Below are positions 27,634 to 35,776 of a stretch of 64,000 nt of DNA, in pieces. Each line of letters starts with the position of its first letter. Within the stretch, counting starts at the first letter, position 1. The translations under genes and the position numbers were made by a program. Under the pieces are notes generated by a model, which saw nothing but the letters and a program-made list of their open reading frames with translations, made no database searches and was not told the DNA's origin. The stretch spans positions 186,001 through 250,000 of the forward strand of contig NZ_BCSI01000003.1 in the NCBI RefSeq assembly GCF_001570785.1. The letters run 5' to 3'. The DNA is from Dermabacter hominis NBRC 106157. Its GTDB lineage: Bacteria > Actinomycetota > Actinomycetes > Actinomycetales > Dermabacteraceae.

Positions 27634-27667
27634 GGTTTCCCCTTATCTTTACGCGCGCTTCGTGGGA

Positions 27668-28348
27668 CTACTTACCCTCGATCACGGCTTTCGAAATACG
27701 AACCATTTCCTCCATATCGGAGTACTTCGATGTCATGTAATACGCGGTGTTTCCTGTTGCGCGCGGAAAAATCAGGCAGGTGATCGCATCAGGGTTGTGG
27801 GCATTTGCGCCGCAGCTGCCACGCTCAAACACCTGTTCGCCCTCACGGCCCTGTGAGGGGTTCGATGGGTCCTCGGAAAGGCTGACCACCATGAAGCTGA
27901 TCCGTCGGTCCCCGTCCTTATAGATCTTGTCCCCACCAACATCCTTGAGGACCCAGTTTTCGATCTTCTCCGGCAGTGCCGAGTGCAGTGCCGCCTTCGC
28001 TTCTTCAGCAGACTTCGGCGTTGGTGCGGAAGGCGTGTTGGTCGTTGGTGGTGCGACAGGCGTCGGCGATTCAGTTTCGTCGGGCGGGGAAGTGGGGCCC
28101 TCGGAGGTGGGGTCAGAGGGTGCCGGTGACGGCGACGTTTGAGTCGTCGCGGGTGCGGCTGGAGGCTCTTCTTTCGAGCCGTTCCACAATAGAAATGCAA
28201 CGACTGCCACCACCGCAAGAATGAGGAAGAGGCCCGCTGCCGCGATACACGACCAGATGACGACTGCTCGCCTTCCCGACGACTTTTCGGGCCCAAGTGG
28301 CGGTTGCGGGTAGCCCTGCGTTTGCTGGGGTGGTTGCTGTGCTGACAT
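27668..28348 (-). CDS. Secreted/membrane-anchored protein of unknown function (paralog B)
   Basis: This is a 226-residue protein with a short Pro/Gln-rich cytoplasmic head, one membrane span at about residues 28-53, a long Pro/Thr/Ser-rich spacer and a C-terminal domain that aligns with paralog A (LPEKIENWVL, ISFMVVSL, EGEQVFERGSC, SDMEEMVRISKAV). The C-X11-C pair is kept. The ATG at 28348 has AAAGGGAAGG just upstream; a TTG five codons earlier would overlap that site and is rejected. It is 34 bases upstream of paralog A on the same strand, so the two are co-transcribed. Confidence 0.8.
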   Translation of the reverse strand: MSAQQPPQQTQGYPQPPLGPEKSSGRRAVVIWSCIAAAGLFLILAVVAVVAFLLWNGSKEEPPAAPATTQTSPSPAPSDPTSEGPTSPPDETESPTPVAPPTTNTPSAPTPKSAEEAKAALHSALPEKIENWVLKDVGGDKIYKDGDRRISFMVVSLSEDPSNPSQGREGEQVFERGSCGANAHNPDAITCLIFPRATGNTAYYMTSKYSDMEEMVRISKAVIEGK

Positions 28349-28500
28349 CGCCTTCCCTTTCAACCCGCGTGGCGCCGCTTGAACGAAGCCGGAAAACGTC
28401 GGTTACGTCACACACTACCCGGGTAACTGGCTATTAGGCCACAGCACGGTTCGAATAGCTAGAGGCTTGCATTTCTCTCCGCCACGAAAGGGGGTGCCAC

Positions 28501-28932
28501 TTGCGGCTGTGGTCTTTGAATCCCGCCTACCTCGATCGGATGGCACTCGTCGCCTGCTGGCGTGAGGCACTCTTGGCGCAAAAGGTGCTCGCGGGCCTCA
28601 CTAAGGGGTACACGAAGCATCCCCAACTCGAACGTTTTCGAGAGAGCGCCGATCCCCAAGGGAGCATCGGGGCATTCCTTTTAGGGATCGCACGTGAGGC
28701 AGATTCCCGTGGATACTCGTTTGATCATTCGAAAATTCACGCGCCCGGGTAACTCGACGGCTCTCTCTCGGTTACTACCGGGCAGCTAATGTTTGAAGTC
28801 GAGCACTTACGAAGGAAGGTGCGAGAACGCGAACCAGGCTGGCAAGGGGTCCCGCCCGAGGGTGCTGTGCTTGAGCCCCATCCCCTTTTTCGCGTGAGGG
28901 AAGGACACCTTGAATCGTGGGAGAGGCCGTGA
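28501..28932 (+). pseudogene. Pyrimidine dimer DNA glycosylase family gene with one in-frame TAA
   Basis: The frame starts with a TTG after AAAGGGGG and reads MRLWSLNPAYLDRMALVAC, then AQKVLAGLTKGYTKHPQL, characteristic of the Pyr_excise family that nicks DNA at UV photoproducts. A TAA at 28750-28752 would end it after 83 residues. The same frame continues without shift: GSLSVTTGQLMFEVEHLRR, then EPHPLFRV...ESWERP, ending at TGA 28930-28932, which is how the full-length family ends (about 142 residues in total). Thus a single nonsense codon (for example CAA to TAA) interrupts an otherwise intact gene. Sequencing error or readthrough are alternatives. The final TGA overlaps the next gene's GTG. 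Confidence 0.82.
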
Positions 28933-29525
28933 ATACATCGGAGCTTGACGCTCGTGCGCGTCGAATAATACTCATCGTCGCGCTCCTCAACCTTGCCGGT
29001 TGCCTCGGCGAGGCGATCCTCGCCTTCGCGATCGGCTCCGCCTCTCTGCTCGCCGATGCAGCAGACTTTCTCGAGGATTTCCTCATCAACTCCCTCGTTC
29101 TCCTCGCCCTCGCATGGCCGCTGGAGAGCAGACGGAAAGCCTCCTACGCGCTCGCAGGGCTCATCCTTATTCCCGCGGGCGCTGCGTTCGCGATGGCGAT
29201 TCACAAGCTCCTCACGGGACTGCCGCCGGAACCATTTGCGCTTTCAGGAACAGCCCTTGCAGCGCTCGTGATTAACGCTTGCTGTGCCGTGCTCCTCGTG
29301 CGCCTGCGCGCGGGTCACAACGCGCTCGTGCGCGGCGCATGGCTCGCCGCCCGCAACGATGTGCTCGCGAACGTCCTCATCATTGCGGCAGGCGTTCTCA
29401 CCCTCGTGTGGCATTCGGTTCTCCCCGACGTCGCCGTGGGCACCGTCATTGGGCTCGTCAATCTCGGTGCGGCAAAAGAGGTGTTCGAGCAGGCCCGAGC
29501 GGAGGAGCCGGAGCTGGAGGCTTAG
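28929..29525 (+). CDS. Cation transporter, CDF-like
   Basis: This is a 198-residue membrane protein with five to six hydrophobic segments. The segment GSASLLADAADFLEDFLINSL in helix 2 matches the metal-binding stretch of cation diffusion facilitators, with Asp residues where Zn(II) is bound; helix 5 has AARNDVLANVLIIAAG. There is no C-terminal cytoplasmic domain, so it is shorter than ZitB/FieF. The GTG at 28929 has GGGAG six to seven bases upstream and overlaps the stop of the glycosylase gene, indicating co-expression. Substrate cation is unknown. Confidence 0.8.
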   Translation: MNTSELDARARRIILIVALLNLAGCLGEAILAFAIGSASLLADAADFLEDFLINSLVLLALAWPLESRRKASYALAGLILIPAGAAFAMAIHKLLTGLPPEPFALSGTALAALVINACCAVLLVRLRAGHNALVRGAWLAARNDVLANVLIIAAGVLTLVWHSVLPDVAVGTVIGLVNLGAAKEVFEQARAEEPELEA

Positions 29526-29584
29526 GGCACTCGTTGGCGTCACGGAATGGTTGATCGGACCCTTGAGAGCTGGGGGATCGCCCG

Positions 29585-30418
29585 CTAACGCGAGAGCTTC
29601 TGAGCCGTCTTTCGAAGATTGTGCGTGAGATACGGTTCGATTACGCGCTGGCCGAGACCAGGTACGAGGGCGAGGGCCGAAAACGCCTTCGGTAGCACCA
29701 CAACTCGTGAGCGACGCTCGATGTTTTTGACGATCGCGGCAACGACGTCCTCGCGTTTGATCGGGGTGAAGAGCCCGCCGAAGTTACCGCTTGCGCGATT
29801 CAGGAGCGGAGAGGTGGTGAGTGCATCCCCGAGAGCAGATTCGAAGAACGAGGGGTGAATGGTTCCGACGCTCACTCCGCTTCCATCGAGCTCAAGCCTG
29901 AGTGAATTAGCGAGCGCGAGCACTCCGGCCTTCGAGGCTGAATATGCGGACATCTCCGGCATGTGAATGAACGAGGCGAGGGACGCAATGATGCACACGT
30001 GCCCCTTTGCTTTGCGAACGTAGGGGAGTGTGGCCTTAATGGTGCGCCACACCCCGTTGAGGTTGGTGTCAACGTCATCCACGAAGCCCGTCGCCGAGTA
30101 GTCCTCGACCAATTCAGTCGTCACCATGCCTGCGCCGGCGACGAGGATATCGATGCCGCCAAAGTGGTCGGCGGCGCTCTTCGCCGCAGCCTCGACCGAG
30201 GCGAGGTTGCGGACGTTCATCTCGATCGCGAGGGCCTTCTCAGGGCCACCGAGCTCGCCGGCGAGAGTCTCGAGCTTGTCGGTGTTGCGGCCCAGGAGAG
30301 CGAGCCGAACTCCGCGGGCGTTAAGGGCCCGGGCGGCGTCGGAACCAAGTGCGCCGGAGGCGCCGGTCACGAAGGCGACTTTGCCGCGCAGCCCTTCGGG
30401 GGAGAGGTGTGTGCTCAT
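29585..30418 (-). CDS. Short-chain dehydrogenase/reductase
   Basis: This is a 277-residue classical SDR. The cofactor motif is TGASGALGSDAARAL, the NAG-like motif is VAGAGMVTTE, the catalytic Ser is in IIASLASF and the YxxxK pair is YSASKAG. The C-terminus is longer than usual with a hydrophobic segment (SALALVPGLGQRV), suggesting membrane association, as in DHRS-type relatives. The ATG at 30418 has AGAGGCAAAGG upstream. A 54-residue gene ends 14 bases before it on the same strand. Substrate is unknown. Confidence 0.9.
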   Translation of the reverse strand: MSTHLSPEGLRGKVAFVTGASGALGSDAARALNARGVRLALLGRNTDKLETLAGELGGPEKALAIEMNVRNLASVEAAAKSAADHFGGIDILVAGAGMVTTELVEDYSATGFVDDVDTNLNGVWRTIKATLPYVRKAKGHVCIIASLASFIHMPEMSAYSASKAGVLALANSLRLELDGSGVSVGTIHPSFFESALGDALTTSPLLNRASGNFGGLFTPIKREDVVAAIVKNIERRSRVVVLPKAFSALALVPGLGQRVIEPYLTHNLRKTAQKLSR

Positions 30419-30432
30419 GGTGCCTTTGCCTC

Positions 30433-30597
30433 TCACGCGAGCTTCTCGAGCCGCCACGCCTGAAGGAGCGTTGCGAACTGAGGGGGAGTGATCGCACCCT
30501 TACCCGCGATTCGCGCCTCGACTCGAGCGTTGGCGGCGGTGATGTTCTGCTCGGCGGTCGCGCTCGGGAACGCCTGGGCGTACTTCGGCGGGGTCAT
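30433..30597 (-). CDS. 54-residue small protein in operon with the SDR gene
   Basis: This short gene has an ATG at 30597 and a near-ideal AGAAGGAGG six bases upstream, and it ends with TGA at 30435-30433. It encodes MTPPKYAQAFPSATAEQNIT followed by AANARVEARIAGKG and ends in TLLQAWRLEKLA. It is soluble and slightly basic, with a predicted amphipathic C-terminal helix. It lies 14 bases upstream of the SDR start, so the two are probably co-translated. I do not recognise a family; the ribosome-binding site and spacing are the main support. Confidence 0.7.
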   Translation of the reverse strand: MTPPKYAQAFPSATAEQNITAANARVEARIAGKGAITPPQFATLLQAWRLEKLA

Positions 30598-30750
30598 GGG
30601 CGCCTCCTTCTCGGTTGGGGTGATGCCTCCACTCTACCGGTCGCGTCATACCCTCCTTGATGCCCCCAATGTGCTAGGTGCGGTTGCGATAGGTGCGCAA
30701 GAGGGTGTGGCATGATTGTGGTGAGCGGGTAAGCAAAAGGAGACGAATCG

Positions 30751-31104
30751 ATGGCGATCGAGGTCAAGGCCACGCGAAGCGGACGAGAGTGGGATGCGAC
30801 CCTCTCTATAGGCGGCGAGAGCATCCGAGTCCGTGCTCGTACGTTCGCGCAGATCAGGCCCCTCGTGCAGCGCGCTCTCGCGGACGCCGGTCACACTGGT
30901 CGAGAGGTGCGCGTGGTAACCGAGTACGACGACGCCAAACGCGGAGCCGACCACGCAAGCGCAGAAGCGGAGGCAGCGGCAAAAATGGCCTCGGAAATCC
31001 GCCGTTCGATCATCAGAAAAATGCGAGCCGACGGCCTTAGCCAGGACGACATCGGCGCGATCCTCGGGATCTCGCGACAACGCGTCTCTCAGCTGAGCAG
31101 CTGA
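30751..31104 (+). CDS. HicB-like N-terminal domain plus helix-turn-helix protein
   Basis: This is a 117-residue protein. Residues 1-60 have the beta-beta-alpha pattern seen in HicB-like partner domains (REWDATLSIGGESIRVRA then a helix). The C-terminus is a sigma-like/Xre-like helix-turn-helix, GLSQDDIGAILGISRQRVSQ. This is the architecture of HicB-type antitoxins, but no small HicA-like toxin gene is adjacent, so I treat it as an orphan regulator. AAAAGGAG precedes the ATG. It is divergent from the small gene/SDR unit, with about 150 bases between. Confidence 0.75.
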   Translation: MAIEVKATRSGREWDATLSIGGESIRVRARTFAQIRPLVQRALADAGHTGREVRVVTEYDDAKRGADHASAEAEAAAKMASEIRRSIIRKMRADGLSQDDIGAILGISRQRVSQLSS

Positions 31105-31127
31105 CGCCCCACGCAAAAAGGGCGTCA
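31102..31127 (+). terminator. Weak hairpin overlapping the stop of the HTH gene
   Basis: TGACGCCC (31102-31109) pairs with GGGCGTCA (31120-31127), loop ACGCAAAAA-like, without a U-tract. It may attenuate read-through between this gene and the convergent helicase gene. Confidence 0.4.
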
Positions 31128-31203
31128 CCCGACCCCGAGGACCTGCACAGGATTAACTGCGCGACTGCATTCGAACGGTAGGGGCGTGAAAAGTCTCGCC
31201 TCT

Positions 31204-33102
31204 TTACCAGCGATTGGACTTCTTCGCGCCGCGGTCCTCGAATCGCTTGCCCTTACGGGTCTTGAATTTTCCGCCCTTCTTTGGACCCTGATCGACCTGA
31301 ATGCGCATCGGCTTGCCGCCCACGCGCGCGCGGCCAATGCGGGCGAGCGCTGCCTCGTCGACGCCATCGCGAAGCTCGACGAGCGAGAACGAGGGGAAGA
31401 GATCGATCTTGCCGACATCCTGACCATTGAGTCCGCCCTCACCGGCGATCGCCCCAACGATCGCCTGCGGGCGCACGCCGTTATTCTTACCGACTGCGAT
31501 GCGGTAGGTCGTGAAGCCAGCACTCGAGCGGCGTGAGCGCTTCTCGCCGCGGTTGCGATCTCCCCGGTCGCCACGATCTTTGCGATCGCCGCGATCTCCC
31601 TTGGCTCCCTTATCGCGGAAGCTTGCACCCGTAAACTCATCATCGCTCGCGCGTGGGCCGTCGTCGCCGACCGTCATCGCACCAAGCGCCGCTGCTACCT
31701 GTTCAATCGAGACATTGTTTTCGCTCAAAAACTCGTTGAGGAGGTCGTAGTAGAGGTTGAGCCGTCCCTTCTCCAGACGTGCGGGCACCTCACTCAGCAC
31801 CTTCTTCATCTTGTGGCGGGAAACGTCGAGCGGCGAGGGGATCTGCACCTCCTCGAGTTCCTGACGAGTCGTGCGCTCGATGTTGCGCAGCTTCCGCTTC
31901 TCGTGAGGTGCGACGAAAGTAATCGCCTGCCCCGTGCGGCCAGCGCGGCCAGTGCGGCCAATGCGGTGGACGTATGCCTCGGGTTCCGAGGGAATGTCAA
32001 AATTGACCACGAGGCCGATGCGTTCGACGTCTAGACCTCGGGCGGCAACGTCGGTCGCGACGAGGACCGTGAGTGAACCGTCGCGCAGGCGCTCGACGAT
32101 ACGCTCGCGCTCCTTTTGTGGGACGTCGCCCGAGATGGTCGCAGCCACGATGCCGCGAGCAATGAGCGCCGTTCCTACTTCTTCGGCCGCGCTACGCGTG
32201 CGCACAAACACGATCGTGGCATCGGCATCCGTCGTCTCAACGATGCGAGTGAGGGCACCCGTCTTGTGGCGGAACGGCACGACCGCGTACTTCTGGTCGA
32301 CGCTCGTGACGGTCGTCGACTGTCGGGCGACGGCGACGCTGACCGCATCGGGCATGTGCTCCTCCGCAACGCGCTTAATCGCGGGAGGCATGGTTGCGCT
32401 GAAAAGTGCCATGCGCTTCTGCTTCGGGGCGAAACCGAGGATTTCGTCGACGTCCTCGGCGAAGCCCATGCGGAGCATTTCATCGGCCTCGTCCAGCACG
32501 AGTGTTGAGAGGTCGTCGAGCACGATATTGCCGCGCTTGAGATGGTCGATGACGCGCCCGGGCGTGCCGACAATGACATGGGCGCCGCGCTCGAGTGCTC
32601 TTTCCTGCGGGCCGTACGGGGCGCCGCCATACACACTCACGACGTTCACACCATCGAGCTTCGCGGCGAAGGATTGGATTGCATCGGCCACCTGCATGGC
32701 GAGCTCTCGCGTTGGGGCAAGAACGAGTCCCTGGGTTGAGCGATTCGATGCTCGGATCTCAGCGAGCAGCGGCAGACCGAACGCGGCGGTTTTACCCGTA
32801 CCGGTCTGGGCGACGCCGAGGACGCTTCGCCCTTCGAGCAGTGCGGGGATGGCGCGCTCTTGGATGGGGGAGGGATGCGTGAACCCGAGGTCGTGGACGG
32901 CCGCGAGAAGCTCCGGCGGAAGGCCGAGTTCATCGAAGCGCATGCGCTCGTCGTTGCTTGTTTCTTCGGGGGCGTCTGTATCCGTGCCGCCGTCGGCGGC
33001 GGATGTACCGGCCTGCGCCATGCCATCCATTTCGAGCGCTTCCGCGATTTCTTCGCGGTTTTCCAGGGCGATTTCCGTGTCGTTGTGGTTGTCGGTCGTC
33101 AT
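31204..33102 (-). CDS. DEAD/DEAH-box ATP-dependent RNA helicase (CsdA/DeaD type)
   Basis: This is a 632-residue RNA helicase for ribosome assembly and RNA unwinding, often cold-induced. Motifs run in order: the Q-motif region FDELGLPPELLAAV, AQTGTGKTAAF (Walker A), PTRELAMQV, TPGRVIDHL, VLDEADEML (DEAD), SATMP, then helicase-C with ATDVAARGLDV and HRIGRTGRAGR. A low-complexity RGD-rich linker (about 510-545) follows, then a DbpA-type RNA-binding domain (TYRIAVGKNNGVRPQAIVG) and a basic tail. A 50-residue acidic N-terminal extension is present. GGAAGGACC precedes the ATG. Confidence 0.95.
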   Translation of the reverse strand: MTTDNHNDTEIALENREEIAEALEMDGMAQAGTSAADGGTDTDAPEETSNDERMRFDELGLPPELLAAVHDLGFTHPSPIQERAIPALLEGRSVLGVAQTGTGKTAAFGLPLLAEIRASNRSTQGLVLAPTRELAMQVADAIQSFAAKLDGVNVVSVYGGAPYGPQERALERGAHVIVGTPGRVIDHLKRGNIVLDDLSTLVLDEADEMLRMGFAEDVDEILGFAPKQKRMALFSATMPPAIKRVAEEHMPDAVSVAVARQSTTVTSVDQKYAVVPFRHKTGALTRIVETTDADATIVFVRTRSAAEEVGTALIARGIVAATISGDVPQKERERIVERLRDGSLTVLVATDVAARGLDVERIGLVVNFDIPSEPEAYVHRIGRTGRAGRTGQAITFVAPHEKRKLRNIERTTRQELEEVQIPSPLDVSRHKMKKVLSEVPARLEKGRLNLYYDLLNEFLSENNVSIEQVAAALGAMTVGDDGPRASDDEFTGASFRDKGAKGDRGDRKDRGDRGDRNRGEKRSRRSSAGFTTYRIAVGKNNGVRPQAIVGAIAGEGGLNGQDVGKIDLFPSFSLVELRDGVDEAALARIGRARVGGKPMRIQVDQGPKKGGKFKTRKGKRFEDRGAKKSNRW

Positions 33103-33407
33103 TATTCGGGTCCTTCCGGGCCATCACACACGCCCGCCCCGGAATACGCACGTGAACATTTTCGGACCGTTCATCGGCCCCTCATCTTGTCGAGCACGTC
33201 CCCGCGGGAATCCCGCACAAAAAATGCGCCGTCCGGATCGGCGCTAAGTCCTCATCGCGCCCACATGGCGCTCACACGTGCTGGCACCAGCTTACGGAAA
33301 ACAGGGGCGCAAGGGGAGGGGGGAAGGGCGCGACAATGGTCACCTCCGCAAGATTTCTCTGCTGGCCTCACGCATTGTTCGTGTGGCTTTTGGTCCCATT
33401 TCTCTTG

Positions 33408-33440
33408 CATCGCCCCTTGAACGCTCTCATCGCCCCTTGA
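33408..33440. repeat. 13-bp direct repeat CATCGCCCCTTGA, 20-bp period
   Basis: The exact word occurs at 33408-33420 and 33428-33440 in gene-free DNA. The 20-base period equals about two helical turns, so two proteins could bind the same face. No binding protein is known. Confidence 0.6.
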
Positions 33441-33732
33441 TCTCGCTGCTCGGGCACCCCCAATCCTCTCGCCCCTGGGGCCGCCTTGCCCCCTATCGCC
33501 CCAGAAGATTCGGTGAAAGTGGTGAAAAATCGCCGCCTCACGATGCTAATCAGGTCCTTAGCGCCAAAAATCACCGCTTTCGTTGCGGGAGCGGCGTGGA
33601 ACGGAGGCAGGGGCGACCTAAGGAGCGAGGAGACACGGGCCGGGGGAGTTGGAGCGCGGCTAGAGCGGAGTGGGTACGGGAGAAAGTAACAGGGGACGGG
33701 GCAGGGGTAGGTGGCGATGAGATTTGGGGCAG

Positions 33733-33761
33733 GTCCGACGGTTGCGCGGCAACCGTCGGAC
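33733..33761. repeat. Perfect palindrome, full copy of the dispersed CCGACGGTTGC element
   Basis: GTCCGACGGTTGC (33733-33745) and its exact complement (33749-33761) flank the loop GCG. It abuts the expected -35 position of the TAAACT -10 for aspS. Single arms of the same element occur at 36441, 38351, 44103, 58614 and 63493, and a variant palindrome at 50490. It could be an operator or a REP-like extragenic repeat. Confidence 0.8.
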
Positions 33762-33783
33762 TGCACCCGCTAGCCGTGCGCGC

Positions 33784-33789
33784 TAAACT
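33784..33789 (+). promoter_or_regulatory. Candidate -10 (TAAACT) for aspS
   Basis: TAAACT fits TANNNT and would start transcription near 33796, about 95 bases before the aspS ATG. The palindrome at 33733-33761 ends where the -35 should be. Confidence 0.4.
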
Positions 33790-33890
33790 GGTGCGGATTG
33801 CGGCTGATCGCCGAGCGCACCGCACCCGTACGGTGCCCGCGCATGCATGCGCCGCACACGACCGACCACCTCGAAGTCAAAGGAATCTTC

Positions 33891-35702
33891 ATGCTTCGCA
33901 CCCACCGCGCCGGTGATCTGAGGGCAGATCACATTGGCCAGGACGTCACTCTCGCCGGCTGGATTGGAAGGCGCCGTGACCACGGCGGTGTGGCCTTCCT
34001 CGATCTGCGTGACGCCTCGGGGGTGTCGCAGGTCGTTGTTCGCGAGGAAGACGCACACCACCTGCGAAACGAGTTCGTGCTCAAGGTCACGGGAAAGGTC
34101 GAGCGCCGCCCCGAAGGCAACGAAAACCCGGCCCTTCCCACGGGCGACATCGAGGTCATCGCATCCGAGGTTGAGGTGCTCAACCCCGCCGCTGCGCTCC
34201 CGTTCCAGCTCGATGAGCACAGTGAGGTGGGCGAGGAAGCTCGCTTGCGCTACCGCTACCTGGACATGCGCCGTGCGGAAACGGCCTATGCGTTGCGCCT
34301 GCGCTCGAAAGTCAATCAGGCCGCGCGCGAGGTGCTCCTCAACGAAGACTTCGTCGAGATCGAAACGCCGACCCTTACCCGTTCGACACCCGAGGGTGCG
34401 CGCGACTTCCTCGTGCCGGCACGCCTCGCTCCCGGATCGTGGTACGCACTTCCGCAGTCGCCGCAGCTTTTCAAGCAGCTGCTCATGGTGGGCGGCATGG
34501 AGCGCTACTTCCAGCTCGCTCGCTGCTACCGCGACGAAGACTTCCGCGCTGACCGTCAGCCCGAGTTCACGCAGCTTGACGTCGAAATGAGCTTCGCCGA
34601 TCAGGAAGACGTGATCGCGCTTGCCGAGAAGATCCTCGTGAACGTGTGGAAGCAAATCGGCTACGACATTGAAACGCCGATCAAGCGCATCACCTACCAC
34701 GAATCGATGGCTCGCTACGGCTCCGATAAGCCAGACCTCCGTTTCGATCTCGAGATCACCGAGATGACCGAGTTCTTCAAGGACACGCCGTTCCGCGTGT
34801 TCCAGGCGCCGTACGTTGGCGCGATCGTCATGAAAGGCGGCGCCTCGCAGCCCCGCCGTACCCTCGATGCGTGGCAGGAATTCGCGAAGCAGCGCGGCGC
34901 AAAGGGCCTCGCTTACGTCCTCTTCCAGGAGGATGGTTCGCTCGGCGGCCCCGTTGCCAAGAACCTCTCCGACGAGGAGAAGGCCGGCCTCGCCGACGAG
35001 GTCGGCGCGAGCGCTGGCGACTGCGTGTTCTTCGCAGCAGGCGAGGCCAAGAGCTCGCGCGCCCTTCTTGGCGCCGTGCGCAACGAGATTGGCGACCGCC
35101 TCGGCCTGATCAACCCCGACGAGTTCGCTTTCGTGTGGGTTGTGGATGCGCCCATGTTCGAGCCCGCCGGCGACGCCGAAGCGGCCGGTGACGTCGCGGT
35201 TGGTCACGGCGAGTGGACCGCCGTTCATCACGCCTTCACGTCCCCGAAGCCGGAGTTCCTCGACACGTTTGACACCGACCCTGGCTCGGCGCTCAGCTAC
35301 GGCTACGACATTGTGTGCAACGGCAACGAGATTGGCGGCGGCTCGATCCGTATCCACCAGGCCGACGTCCAGCAGCGCGTCTTCGCACTGATGGGCATCA
35401 GCGAAGAAGAAGCGCAGGAGAAGTTCGGCTTCCTCCTCGAGGCGTTCAAGTTCGGTGCACCGCCCCACGGCGGCATCGCGTTCGGTTGGGATCGCATCGT
35501 GTCGATCCTCGCGAAGACCGACTCGATCCGCGATGTCATCGCCTTCCCGAAGACCGGTAACGGTTACGACCCGCTGACGGCAGCTCCGGCGCCCATCACG
35601 CCGCAGCAGCGTAAGGAAGCTGGCGTGGACTTTAAGCCTGAGAAGAAGGCGAAGGATAAGGACTCGGCGAAGGCCGAGCAGCCGTCGGACACCGCCAAGT
35701 AA
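33891..35702 (+). CDS. aspS: Aspartate-tRNA ligase
   Basis: This is a 603-residue class II aminoacyl-tRNA synthetase of the bacterial type. It has an N-terminal OB-fold anticodon-binding domain (residues 1-110, [19 protein letters not shown]), the catalytic core with motif 2 ([24 protein letters not shown] region) and a GAD insertion domain (about 290-420), then motif 3 (GIAFGWDRI). The ATG at 33891 has AAAGGA six bases before; an upstream in-frame extension has no conservation. The tail after residue 570 is Lys-rich. Whether it also charges tRNA-Asn cannot be told here. Confidence 0.97.
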   Translation: MLRTHRAGDLRADHIGQDVTLAGWIGRRRDHGGVAFLDLRDASGVSQVVVREEDAHHLRNEFVLKVTGKVERRPEGNENPALPTGDIEVIASEVEVLNPAAALPFQLDEHSEVGEEARLRYRYLDMRRAETAYALRLRSKVNQAAREVLLNEDFVEIETPTLTRSTPEGARDFLVPARLAPGSWYALPQSPQLFKQLLMVGGMERYFQLARCYRDEDFRADRQPEFTQLDVEMSFADQEDVIALAEKILVNVWKQIGYDIETPIKRITYHESMARYGSDKPDLRFDLEITEMTEFFKDTPFRVFQAPYVGAIVMKGGASQPRRTLDAWQEFAKQRGAKGLAYVLFQEDGSLGGPVAKNLSDEEKAGLADEVGASAGDCVFFAAGEAKSSRALLGAVRNEIGDRLGLINPDEFAFVWVVDAPMFEPAGDAEAAGDVAVGHGEWTAVHHAFTSPKPEFLDTFDTDPGSALSYGYDIVCNGNEIGGGSIRIHQADVQQRVFALMGISEEEAQEKFGFLLEAFKFGAPPHGGIAFGWDRIVSILAKTDSIRDVIAFPKTGNGYDPLTAAPAPITPQQRKEAGVDFKPEKKAKDKDSAKAEQPSDTAK

Positions 35703-35715
35703 CCCGGACCTGCAC

Positions 35716-35760
35716 AAAGCCCCCGGTTACCGAACGACATGTTCGGGCCGGGGGCTTTCG
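35716..35760 (+). terminator. Terminator after aspS
   Basis: AAAGCCCCCGG (35716-35726) and CCGGGGGCTTT (35748-35758) form a perfect 11-bp stem, with an inner CCGAAC/GTTCGG (35730-35735, 35741-35746). It serves aspS and, from the other side, the convergent DUF3043 gene. Confidence 0.85.
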
Positions 35761-35776
35761 CGTGGGCGAAGTAAAT

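Larger units (their letters stand above)
33103..33890. other. Long gene-free region upstream of aspS
   Basis: I find no convincing coding frame on either strand. It holds the direct repeat CATCGCCCCTTGA (33408-33420 and 33428-33440), a perfect palindrome (33733-33761) and the likely aspS -10 TAAACT (33784-33789). The helicase promoter should lie near 33110-33200. A non-coding RNA is possible but not shown. Confidence 0.5.

Noticed and set aside
33783-35717. 644-codon antisense frame across aspS
   Set aside because: Mirror of a conserved aminoacyl-tRNA synthetase; low-complexity composition, no start site.
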